Origin: an uncultured Bacteroidia bacterium
GTDB taxonomy: Bacteria; Bacteroidota; Bacteroidia; Bacteroidales; UBA932
Direction of reading: 5' to 3'
DNA: 64,000 nt
Assembly: GCA_902785825.1 (NCBI GenBank)
Contig: CACZZZ010000003.1
Coordinates: 1 to 64,000 of the forward strand
The notes under the pieces are model-generated. The model ran no database searches. It saw only the letters and a program-made list of their open reading frames with translations, and was not told where the DNA came from. The position numbers were made by a program, and so were the translations under genes. Within the stretch, counting starts at the first letter, position 1. The number at the start of each line of letters is the position of its first letter. Positions 57,971-64,000 of this stretch are shown here, piece after piece.

Positions 57971-58678
57971 TTATTCAGCGCTGCCGCTAATGAATGCCTT
58001 TACATCTATCTTAAGGGCGGGGCTCATGGTGGTGCAAATGGTCGCACCCTTCATGTAAGTGCCCTTGAGGGTCTGGGGTTTGAGTTTCAAGACCTCGTTC
58101 AGGAACGCTGTGGCGTTCTCGCAGATCTGCTGCGGGGTGAAAGAGGCCTTGCCGATTCCGGTGTGGATAATTCCGGTCTTGTCAACTTTGAAGTCGATCT
58201 TACCGGCCTTGACATCCTTGACGGCATTGCCGACCTCCATGGTGACCGTTCCGGTCTTGGGGTTAGGCATAAGGCCGCGGGGACCGAGGATACGACCGAG
58301 AGCTCCGACCTTGGCCATGACTGAAGGGGTGCAGATGATGACATCCACATCTGTCCAACCGGCCTTGATCTTCTCGACATACTCATCGAGTCCGACATAG
58401 TCGGCGCCAGCCTCTTTGGCCTCATTCTCCTTGTCGGGGGTGCAGAGCACAAGGACCCTGACCACCTTACCGGTTCCGTGAGGGAGGGTGACAACGCCAC
58501 GGATCATCTGGTTGGCCTTACGAGGGTCAACACCAAGGTTCGTGGTGATCTCGACTGTGGAGTCGAATTTGGTGTAAGTGATGTCCTTCAGCATTTCACA
58601 TGCCTCGGCGAGAGTGTAAAGTTTGGAGGAGTCGTACTTCTGGGCGACCGCCTTCTGATTTTTTGTTATTCTACCCAT
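57971..58678 (-). CDS. rplA: Ribosomal protein uL1
   Basis: A 235-residue protein with the L1 signature region ([19 protein letters not shown]) and the early [19 protein letters not shown] motif. It binds 23S rRNA at the E-site stalk and can autoregulate its operon. It follows rplK by 15 bp. Confidence 0.99.
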   Translation of the reverse strand: MGRITKNQKAVAQKYDSSKLYTLAEACEMLKDITYTKFDSTVEITTNLGVDPRKANQMIRGVVTLPHGTGKVVRVLVLCTPDKENEAKEAGADYVGLDEYVEKIKAGWTDVDVIICTPSVMAKVGALGRILGPRGLMPNPKTGTVTMEVGNAVKDVKAGKIDFKVDKTGIIHTGIGKASFTPQQICENATAFLNEVLKLKPQTLKGTYMKGATICTTMSPALKIDVKAFISGSAE

Positions 58679-58693
58679 GTCGCGTGTGAAATT

Positions 58694-59137
58694 TTAAAGG
58701 TTCTCGGGAAATTCTCCGGTGACCTTGATACCCATGCTCCTCGCTGTTCCGGCGACCATCTTCATCGCGGAGGCGAGAGTGAAAGCGTTAAGGTCAGGCA
58801 TTTTGCCTTCGGCGATAGCCTTCACCTGATCCCAGGTGATAGTGGCGACCTTCCTTCTGTTAGGCTCACCAGAACCTTTCTGGAGTTTGGCGGCTTCCTT
58901 GAGGGATATGGCCACAGGCGGCTGTTTGACTTCGAACGAGAAGGACTTGTCCGAATAAACGGTGATAACTACAGGCAGGATCTTGCCAGCGGCGGCTTGC
59001 GTCGCGGCGTTGAACTGCTTGCAGAAGTCCATGATGTTCAAGCCTTTGGAACCGAGCGCCGGTCCTACCGGAGGTGCAGGATTCGCAGCTCCCGCTTTAA
59101 TCTGGAGCTTGATAAATCCGGTAACTTCTTTTGCCAT
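58694..59137 (-). CDS. rplK: Ribosomal protein uL11
   Basis: A 147-residue protein with the Pro-rich N-terminus ([20 protein letters not shown]) and C-terminal RNA-binding domain ([32 protein letters not shown]). It binds the GTPase-associated centre of 23S rRNA. It lies 9 bp after nusG. Confidence 0.99.
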   Translation of the reverse strand: MAKEVTGFIKLQIKAGAANPAPPVGPALGSKGLNIMDFCKQFNAATQAAAGKILPVVITVYSDKSFSFEVKQPPVAISLKEAAKLQKGSGEPNRRKVATITWDQVKAIAEGKMPDLNAFTLASAMKMVAGTARSMGIKVTGEFPENL

Positions 59138-59146
59138 GATTGTCTG

Positions 59147-59713
59147 TTATTCTTTTGTTACTTGAGTAAAGCTGAGTTCCAGCAGGGTCTTCCTGCCGAA
59201 AATCACAACTATCACCTTGAGTTTGCTTCGATCCTCTTCGATGGCGTCAACCGTTCCGCTGAAACCGCTGAACGGGCCGTCGGTAATTCTCACGGACTCG
59301 CCGAGCTCGAAGTTGACCTCCGTCTCGACCGGATTGTCCACATTCTGGTCTTGATTGCCAATGATGAACTGGGCCTCTTCGTCACGAATCGGCACAGGCA
59401 CCCTTTCGGTGAGGTTGTTCTTGGTGGTCCTCTTCTCGGTCAGGAAGCCTGACATCCCGGGAATATCGTTGCGGATAATATACTCAAGCTCCGGGCTAAG
59501 CTCAGCCTGAATAAGAACATAACCAGGATAAAGCAGCCTCTCGACCACTTTCCTTTTGCCGTTCTTAGTCACGATCTCGCGCTTGACCGGAACGAGTACC
59601 TGAGCCACTTGATCTCTCAGGTTGAACCGCTCTATCTCTTTCTCAAGATATTCAGCGGCCTTCTTTTCTTTGCTTCCAGCAGTCCTTAGGACATACCATT
59701 TCATGTCACCCAT
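59147..59713 (-). CDS. nusG: Transcription factor NusG
   Basis: A 188-residue protein with the NGN domain (MKWYVLRTAGSKEKKAAEYL, RLLYPGYVLIQAEL) and a C-terminal KOW motif (DGPFSGFSGTVDAIEEDRS). It binds RNA polymerase and affects pausing and termination. Starts at ATG 59713 (MGDMKWY) or ATG 59704 (MKWY) are both possible; the latter gives the usual first residues. It is 12 bp after secE. Confidence 0.97.
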   Translation of the reverse strand: MGDMKWYVLRTAGSKEKKAAEYLEKEIERFNLRDQVAQVLVPVKREIVTKNGKRKVVERLLYPGYVLIQAELSPELEYIIRNDIPGMSGFLTEKRTTKNNLTERVPVPIRDEEAQFIIGNQDQNVDNPVETEVNFELGESVRITDGPFSGFSGTVDAIEEDRSKLKVIVVIFGRKTLLELSFTQVTKE

Positions 59714-59725
59714 GGTAATCGAAAA

Positions 59726-59914
59726 TTACAACGTGTAAATCGCTGTCATGAGATGCTCGAAAGCGAAGTCGATTACGAAGAGAACCAGAGCAAGAAGAAC
59801 AGTCACGACCATGACCAGGAGAGCTGAGCTTTGAAGCTTGTTCCATGTCGGCCATGTGACCTTCTTGGTGAGTTCCACGTAGGACTCTTTGCAATAGTTA
59901 ATGAACTTTCTCAT
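59726..59914 (-). CDS. secE: Protein translocase subunit SecE
   Basis: A 62-residue protein with a single transmembrane helix (residues 28-52, VMVVTVLLALVLFVIDFAFE) preceded by an amphipathic basic part (ESYVELTKKVTWPTW). This matches the short SecE of the SecYEG channel. The gene lies between tRNA-Trp and nusG, the normal position. Confidence 0.95.
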   Translation of the reverse strand: MRKFINYCKESYVELTKKVTWPTWNKLQSSALLVMVVTVLLALVLFVIDFAFEHLMTAIYTL

Positions 59915-59999
59915 CTTTGCATTTAATGGATGCCGCGTTTTGGAAGCGGTTGCGACATCTGTTAAACAATTACCAAATCGTAACCTTTGATATTTATAG

Positions 60000-60070
60000 C
60001 AGGGGAAGCAGGATTCGAACCCACATCGACGGTTTTGGAGACCGCTGAACTACCCTTGTTCTATTCCCCT
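60000..60070 (-). tRNA. tRNA-Trp (CCA)
   Basis: A full cloverleaf on the minus strand: 7-bp acceptor AGGGGAA/TTCCCCT, D-stem GAAC/GTTC, anticodon stem GCGGT/ACCGT with loop CTCCAAA (anticodon CCA), T-stem GTGGG/CCTGC and discriminator G. CCA is not encoded. It lies between tuf and secE, as in other bacteria. Confidence 0.97.
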
Positions 60071-60115
60071 GAATTAGTGGCGCCCAAGAGCGCCACTTTG
60101 ATTCCAGTCAGATGA

Positions 60116-61309
60116 TTACTCAACAATCTTGATCACCTGGCCAGCGCCGACGGTACGGCCGCCCTCGCGGATAGCGAACTGCTGGCCCTCGTTCATAGCG
60201 ACAGGGGTGATAAGAGTGACGGTGATCTCGACGTTATCGCCAGGCATAACCATCTCCACACCCTCGGGAAGCATGATCTCACCAGTGACGTCAAGCGTAC
60301 GGATGAAGAACTGCGGACGATAGTGGTTGTGGAAAGGAGTGTGGCGGCCGCCTTCGTCCTTCTTCAGGACGTAGATCTGAGCCTTGAACACTGTGTGAGG
60401 AGTGATGGACTTGGGCTTGGCCACGACCTCACCTCTCTTGACTTCCTTCTTGTCAATACCACGGAGGAGGAGACCTACGTTGTCACCAGCCTCACCCTGG
60501 TCGAGGAGCTTGCGGAACATCTCGACACCGGTGACGACAGTCTGACGAGGCTCATCCGTGAAACCGACGAGCTCGACAGGGTCGCCGACGTGGATGGTAC
60601 CAGCCTCGATACGACCGGTAACGACAGTACCACGGCCAGTGATGGAGAAGATGTCCTCGATAGGCATAAGGAAGGGCTTGTCAACCAGACGCTCAGGGAG
60701 CGGAATGTAGCTGTCGACAGCGTCCATGAGCTCCATGACCTTGTCTTCCCAGACTTTCTCGCCGTTAAGGGCACCCAGAGCGGAACCGCGGATGATAGGG
60801 CAGTTCTCATCAAACTGGTAGAAAGCGAGGAGGTCGCGGATCTCCATCTCAACGAGGTCAAGCATTTCCTCATCGTCAACGAGATCGACCTTGTTCATGA
60901 AGACAAGGATCTTAGGGACGTTGACCTGACGGGCGAGAAGGATGTGCTCACGGGTCTGAGGCATAGGACCGTCAGTGGCGGCGACAACAAGGATAGCACC
61001 GTCCATCTGAGCGGCACCAGTAACCATGTTCTTAACGTAGTCAGCGTGGCCTGGGCAGTCTACGTGAGCATAGTGACGATTGGCGGTCTCGTACTCGACA
61101 TGGGCCGAGTTGATGGTGATACCACGCTCCTTCTCCTCAGGGGCGTTGTCGATCTGGTCGAAGGTCTTGATCTTGTCGGCGTTACCAGCGACTCTCTCAG
61201 CGAGAACCTTGGTAATGGCGGCGGTCAAGGTCGTCTTACCGTGGTCAACATGGCCAATTGTACCGATGTTGACATGCGGTTTGGTTCTTTGGAATGTTTC
61301 TTTTGCCAT
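60116..61309 (-). CDS. tuf: Elongation factor Tu
   Basis: The 397-residue GTPase contains the P-loop [10 protein letters not shown], switch region with [22 protein letters not shown] and the usual three-domain length. It delivers aminoacyl-tRNA to the ribosome. Only one tuf is seen in the window, placed between tRNA-Thr(GGT) and tRNA-Trp. Confidence 0.99.
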   Translation of the reverse strand: MAKETFQRTKPHVNIGTIGHVDHGKTTLTAAITKVLAERVAGNADKIKTFDQIDNAPEEKERGITINSAHVEYETANRHYAHVDCPGHADYVKNMVTGAAQMDGAILVVAATDGPMPQTREHILLARQVNVPKILVFMNKVDLVDDEEMLDLVEMEIRDLLAFYQFDENCPIIRGSALGALNGEKVWEDKVMELMDAVDSYIPLPERLVDKPFLMPIEDIFSITGRGTVVTGRIEAGTIHVGDPVELVGFTDEPRQTVVTGVEMFRKLLDQGEAGDNVGLLLRGIDKKEVKRGEVVAKPKSITPHTVFKAQIYVLKKDEGGRHTPFHNHYRPQFFIRTLDVTGEIMLPEGVEMVMPGDNVEITVTLITPVAMNEGQQFAIREGGRTVGAGQVIKIVE

Positions 61310-61345
61310 AATATTATGAATTAAAAGTTATTACACACAAAATTG

Positions 61346-61417
<72 letters not shown>

Positions 61418-61425
61418 TTTTTTGG

Positions 61426-61498
61426 AGCGGAAGACGAGGTTCGAACTCGCGACCCTCAGCTTGGAAGGCTGATGCTCTACCAACTGAGCTACTTCCGC
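61426..61498 (-). tRNA. tRNA-Gly (TCC)
   Basis: Acceptor GCGGAAG/CTTCCGC, anticodon stem TCAGC/GCTGA with loop CTTCCAA (anticodon TCC), T-stem GCGAG/CTCGT, discriminator T. It is separated from tRNA-Thr(GGT) by 8 bp, so processed from one transcript. Confidence 0.97.
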
Positions 61499-61511
61499 AA
61501 CATTTAATCAG

Positions 61512-61591
61512 TGGGGGGAGGTGGACTCGAACCACCGAACCCGAAGGAGCGGATTTACAGTCCGCCGCAATTGCCGCTATGCGATCCCCCC
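61512..61591 (-). tRNA. tRNA-Tyr (GTA)
   Basis: An 80-nt class II tRNA: acceptor GGGGGGA/TCCCCCC, short 3-bp D-stem, anticodon stem GCGGA/TCCGC with loop CTGTAAA (anticodon GTA), a long variable arm (TCCTTCGGGTTC), T-stem GGTGG/CCACC and discriminator A. Third of four consecutive tRNAs. Confidence 0.97.
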
Positions 61592-61620
61592 AAGTTTCTC
61601 TGAAACAGTTCTTAGGCTAG

Positions 61621-61694
61621 AGCCGAAAGAGGGATTCGAACCCACGACCCCGAGATTACAAATCACGTGCTCTGGCCAACTGAGCTATTTCGGC
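61621..61694 (-). tRNA. tRNA-Thr (TGT)
   Basis: Acceptor GCCGAAA/TTTCGGC, D-stem GCTC/GAGC, anticodon loop TTTGTAA (anticodon TGT), T-loop TTCGAAT, discriminator T. Two helix positions are U-U mismatches: 29:41 in the anticodon stem CGTGA/TCTCG and 50:64 in the T-stem GTGGG/CCCTC. It is the promoter-proximal tRNA of the operon. Confidence 0.93.
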
Positions 61695-61728
61695 GTTATT
61701 TCAAAGACCCCCTTTGACAAAGGGATTG

Positions 61729-61759
61729 CAAAGATAGACATTAAATCCGATTCTCCAAA
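61729..61759 (-). promoter_or_regulatory. Consensus promoter of the tRNA-tuf operon
   Basis: On the minus strand TTTG (61756-61759) and TATCTTTG (61729-61736) are 19 bp apart, a perfect -33/-7 pair. It lies 34 bp before tRNA-Thr(TGT). A short CCCTTTG/CAAAGGG inverted repeat lies at the expected start region. Confidence 0.85.
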
Positions 61760-61765
61760 ACTTTT

Positions 61766-63643
61766 TCAATTATTTTTGAACAGTTCCAGGAGCTCGGAAT
61801 ATATCCCATCCGCATCAATGCCGCAAGTCTTTCTCTGTTCTCCCACAGGCGCTTGCGTGATAAACCGGTCAGGAACACCCAATCCCTTCACGATGGTATT
61901 CAATCCTCTTGACGCAATATATTCACTAACCTCTGAGAATAGCCCTCCTTTTATCGCTCCGTCCTCTATGGTAATGATCGCTCTCGCGCGGGAAGCCTCT
62001 TCCATAATGGATGTGTCGAAGGGCTTCAGGAACCTCATGTTGTACACCGAGGGTCTCTTTCCGGTCTCATCTTCAAGTCTCTTGGCCGCTTCCAAGGCTC
62101 TGTAAACCACCGGGCCTAACGCGAGGATCGCGACCTCAGATCCTTCCAGCAACTTCTCGCCTTTTCCGGCTGCGACAGGGGAGGGTTCCGCCTCTCTCCA
62201 TTCCACGCCTTCTCCCATTCCTCGGGGATACCTTATTATAAAGGGACCTTCTTTCGCATCCAATCCTTTGTATAGAAGGTCCTTCAGCTCTTTCTCGTCT
62301 TTCGGGACAGCGATAGTTGTGTTCGGCACACTTCTCATAGCGCTCATGTCGAACACTCCCTGGTGCGTCGCCCCGTCCTCGCCCACAAGTCCGGCCCTGT
62401 CCAGACATAGCACCACAGGGAGATGCTGGAGCGCCACGTCATGGACGATCTCGTCGTAGGCTCGCTGTGCGAAGGTGGAATATATTGAGCAGTAGGGCTT
62501 TAGGCCTCCGGCGGCAAGCCCTGCCGAGAATGTCACCGCATGTTCCTCAGCGATTCCGACATCGAAAAACCTGTCCGGGAACTCCTTGGCGAAAACCGTC
62601 ATCCCGCTCCCGGTGGCCATGGCAGGGGTGATACCCACAACTTTGGGATCCTTTCTCGCGAGTTGTCTCAGGACTTCTCCGAACACGTCTTGATACCTGT
62701 CAGCCTTGTACGGTCCGGACAGTCTCTTCCCCGTCTGGGGCTCAAACTTTCCTGGGGCATGCCATGTCGTGGGATCTGCCTCAGCCGGAGCGTAACCCTT
62801 GCCTTTCACAGTGCATGTGTGGAGCAATTTGGGCCCCTTGATCCCTTTGAGCCTACGCAGTGTGCTTACGACCTCTTCAATGTCGTTTCCGTCAATGGGA
62901 CCGAAGTACCGGAATCCGAAGGCCTCGAAGAAATCGCCCCCAGACTTGTTCACGAGGCCCGATTTGGCCTTCCTGACCGTCCTTTGGACCCAGCTTCTGA
63001 ATTTGCTTGATCCAAGGCCTTCCCAAATGCGGTTCTTCAGCTTGTTATATGCGGGATCCGTCGTGAATTTGAGCAGATAGGAATGCAGGGCTCCCATATT
63101 GCCGTCGATGGCCATCTCGTTGTCGTTGAACACGATGAGTATGTCATCGTCGCTGTCTCCGGCATTGTTCAACCCCTCAAGTGCGAGACCTCCTGTCATG
63201 GCGCCATCTCCGATTATAGCCACCGTTTTCTCATCGGAGCCGGACAGTCTCGCCGCTTTGGCAAGTCCCAGGGCGGCTGAGATAGAGGTGGAAGCGTGGC
63301 CTGCGCCGAAAGCATCGTAAGGGCTCTCGTCTCTGTTCGGGAATCCGCTTAGACCTTCCGCCATACGGTTTTTCCTGAACTCTTCCTTCCTGCCAGTCAA
63401 TATTTTATGGGCATAGGCCTGATGGCCCACGTCGAAGACTATCTTGTCGGTGGGCGTGTTATAGACATAATGCAACCCGACGATAAGCTCTACCGCTCCG
63501 AGACTCGAGGCCAGGTGGCCAGGATTGCTGGAACAGCAGTTGACAATATATTCACGAATCTCGCCACAAAGGGTTTTCAGCCCCTCGGTGTCGAGCCCCC
63601 TGATGTCTTCGGGGTAATTGATATTGTCGAGAATTCTTCCCAT
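61766..63643 (-). CDS. dxs: 1-deoxy-D-xylulose-5-phosphate synthase
   Basis: ATG 63643 (MGRILDNINYPED) is chosen because it gives the family N-terminus and lies after a good -7 box; an upstream in-frame start runs through the promoter. The 625-residue protein shows the thiamine diphosphate site (IGDGAMTGGLALEGLNNAG with downstream NDN), H of SNPGHLASSLGAVEL, and the transketolase C-terminal domain (DRAGLVGEDGATHQGVFD). It makes DXP from pyruvate and glyceraldehyde-3-phosphate, the first step of the MEP isoprenoid pathway. No other MEP gene is visible. Confidence 0.98.
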   Translation of the reverse strand: MGRILDNINYPEDIRGLDTEGLKTLCGEIREYIVNCCSSNPGHLASSLGAVELIVGLHYVYNTPTDKIVFDVGHQAYAHKILTGRKEEFRKNRMAEGLSGFPNRDESPYDAFGAGHASTSISAALGLAKAARLSGSDEKTVAIIGDGAMTGGLALEGLNNAGDSDDDILIVFNDNEMAIDGNMGALHSYLLKFTTDPAYNKLKNRIWEGLGSSKFRSWVQRTVRKAKSGLVNKSGGDFFEAFGFRYFGPIDGNDIEEVVSTLRRLKGIKGPKLLHTCTVKGKGYAPAEADPTTWHAPGKFEPQTGKRLSGPYKADRYQDVFGEVLRQLARKDPKVVGITPAMATGSGMTVFAKEFPDRFFDVGIAEEHAVTFSAGLAAGGLKPYCSIYSTFAQRAYDEIVHDVALQHLPVVLCLDRAGLVGEDGATHQGVFDMSAMRSVPNTTIAVPKDEKELKDLLYKGLDAKEGPFIIRYPRGMGEGVEWREAEPSPVAAGKGEKLLEGSEVAILALGPVVYRALEAAKRLEDETGKRPSVYNMRFLKPFDTSIMEEASRARAIITIEDGAIKGGLFSEVSEYIASRGLNTIVKGLGVPDRFITQAPVGEQRKTCGIDADGIYSELLELFKNN

Positions 63644-63661
63644 CTTCGATGTCTTGGACGG

Positions 63662-63669
63662 CAAAGGTA
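63662..63669 (-). promoter_or_regulatory. -7 box of dxs
   Basis: The minus-strand sequence TACCTTTG matches TAnnTTTG and lies 19 nt before ATG 63643. The -33 position (AAGG) does not match TTTG. Confidence 0.6.
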
Positions 63670-63689
63670 CGATTTTATTCTCGGGAATC

Positions 63690-63719
63690 CTTGAATTCGC
63701 CGGATTTGTGTTATTTTTG
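63690..63719 (+). promoter_or_regulatory. Promoter of the transporter gene
   Basis: CTTG (63690-63693, one mismatch to TTTG) and TATTTTTG (63712-63719, exact -7) are 18 bp apart. ATG 63735 follows 15 nt later. It diverges from the dxs promoter. Confidence 0.6.
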
Positions 63720-63734
63720 CCCGGATAATTAAAA

Positions 63735-64000
63735 ATGAATACTATGTCAGAGATGACTGTCAAAACCACTTTGAGGGATTCGGCCGCGATGAGGTGGATC
63801 GCGCTTTTGCTGCTGGCCCTCGGCATGTTCTGCGCTTATATTTTCATGGACATCCTCTCTCCGATCAAGGATCTGATGGAGTCCACGAGGGACTGGGATT
63901 CCAAGGCCTTCGGCACGATGGAGGGCGCCGAGACGTTCCTCAACGTCTTCGTTTTCTTCCTGATATTCGCGGGGATCATCCTCGACAAGATGGGTGTCCG
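63735..64000 (+). CDS. Start of a membrane transporter, cut by window
   Basis: ATG 63735 (or 63744) opens a frame that is still open at the end of the window, 88 codons. It begins MNTMSEMTVKTTLRDSAAM and contains a first transmembrane helix (WIALLLLALGMFCAYIFMD), a loop and the start of a second (FLNVFVFFLIFAGIILDKMG), ending in the GxxxDKxG-type turn usual between helices 2 and 3 of major facilitator superfamily proteins. Substrate unknown. Confidence 0.7.
   Translation, partial: MNTMSEMTVKTTLRDSAAMRWIALLLLALGMFCAYIFMDILSPIKDLMESTRDWDSKAFGTMEGAETFLNVFVFFLIFAGIILDKMGV

Noticed and set aside
60323-61324. A long plus-strand open frame, about 333 codons, opposite tuf.
   Set aside because: It is an antisense shadow of a highly conserved gene with biased codons and has no recognisable domain or start signal. 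The similar 324-codon frame opposite rplA, rplK and nusG (58478-59452) is rejected for the same reason.
63644-63826. A longer dxs start upstream of 63643.
   Set aside because: The extension crosses the divergent promoter and -7 boxes, and the conserved protein begins at MGRILDNIN.

Overview
The window looks like a chromosomal segment of a member of the order Bacteroidales. The evidence is a SusC/SusD pair, Bacteroidetes-only families (fimbrillin-like lipoprotein, DUF2490, DUF6057, DUF5107, DUF6150-like), few strong Shine-Dalgarno sequences, and repeated matches to the Bacteroidetes sigma-ABfr promoter (TTTG, 19-20 bp, TAnnTTTG). Species cannot be named from this sequence alone.

Region 1 (1-8,000) is accessory. 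It holds a serine hydrolase, a 48-residue peptide gene coupled to a fimbrillin-like lipoprotein, a small membrane protein, a secreted protein of unknown role, a short IS21-like element with no transposase, fragments of an AAA ATPase, a frameshifted second ATPase, and a coupled isochorismatase/Nudix pair.

Region 2 (8,000-42,540) is a large glycan-utilisation region. A plus-strand pair (GH123/DUF4091 enzyme plus a beta-propeller lipoprotein with CxxCH) converges on a long minus-strand block. Transcription of that block runs from high to low coordinates. The first unit is DUF6067 enzyme, SusC, SusD and a small lipoprotein, ending in a clear terminator. A second unit with its own promoter holds DUF6057, GH89, DUF6067, GH123/DUF4091 and DUF5107-TPR. 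Upstream lie a GH42-like protein, hicAB, a metallophosphoesterase, GH20, GH51, a GH106-like enzyme and a repeat protein. GH89, GH20 and two GH123-type proteins suggest a substrate rich in N-acetylated hexosamines; GH51 and GH106 add possible arabinose or rhamnose removal. No hybrid two-component regulator, SARP or ECF sigma/anti-sigma pair lies within the locus.

Region 3 (42,590-48,717) is a probable operon for surface or polyanion functions: a Cthe_2159-type beta-helix lipoprotein, a small secreted protein, a VTC-type polyphosphate polymerase domain protein, a DUF4956 membrane protein, a DUF2490 outer-membrane protein and an LRR_5-containing secreted protein.

Region 4 (48,750-61,760) is the conserved core: tRNA-Thr, -Tyr, -Gly, -Thr, tuf, tRNA-Trp, secE, nusG, rplK, rplA, rplJ, rplL, rpoB, rpoC, with a consensus promoter before the first tRNA, an attenuator-like hairpin between rplL and rpoB and a terminator after rpoC. 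Region 5 holds dxs and, divergently, the start of a membrane transporter cut by the window edge.

The least explained signals are the terminator hairpin 24 nt ahead of the first SusCD-operon gene, the C-terminal scar of a probable second GH89 gene, the CxxCH propeller protein beside a GH123 enzyme, the GH123 protein with an inserted sandwich-like domain, and the Cthe_2159/VTC/DUF4956 operon. All functional assignments come from reading motifs, not from database searches.
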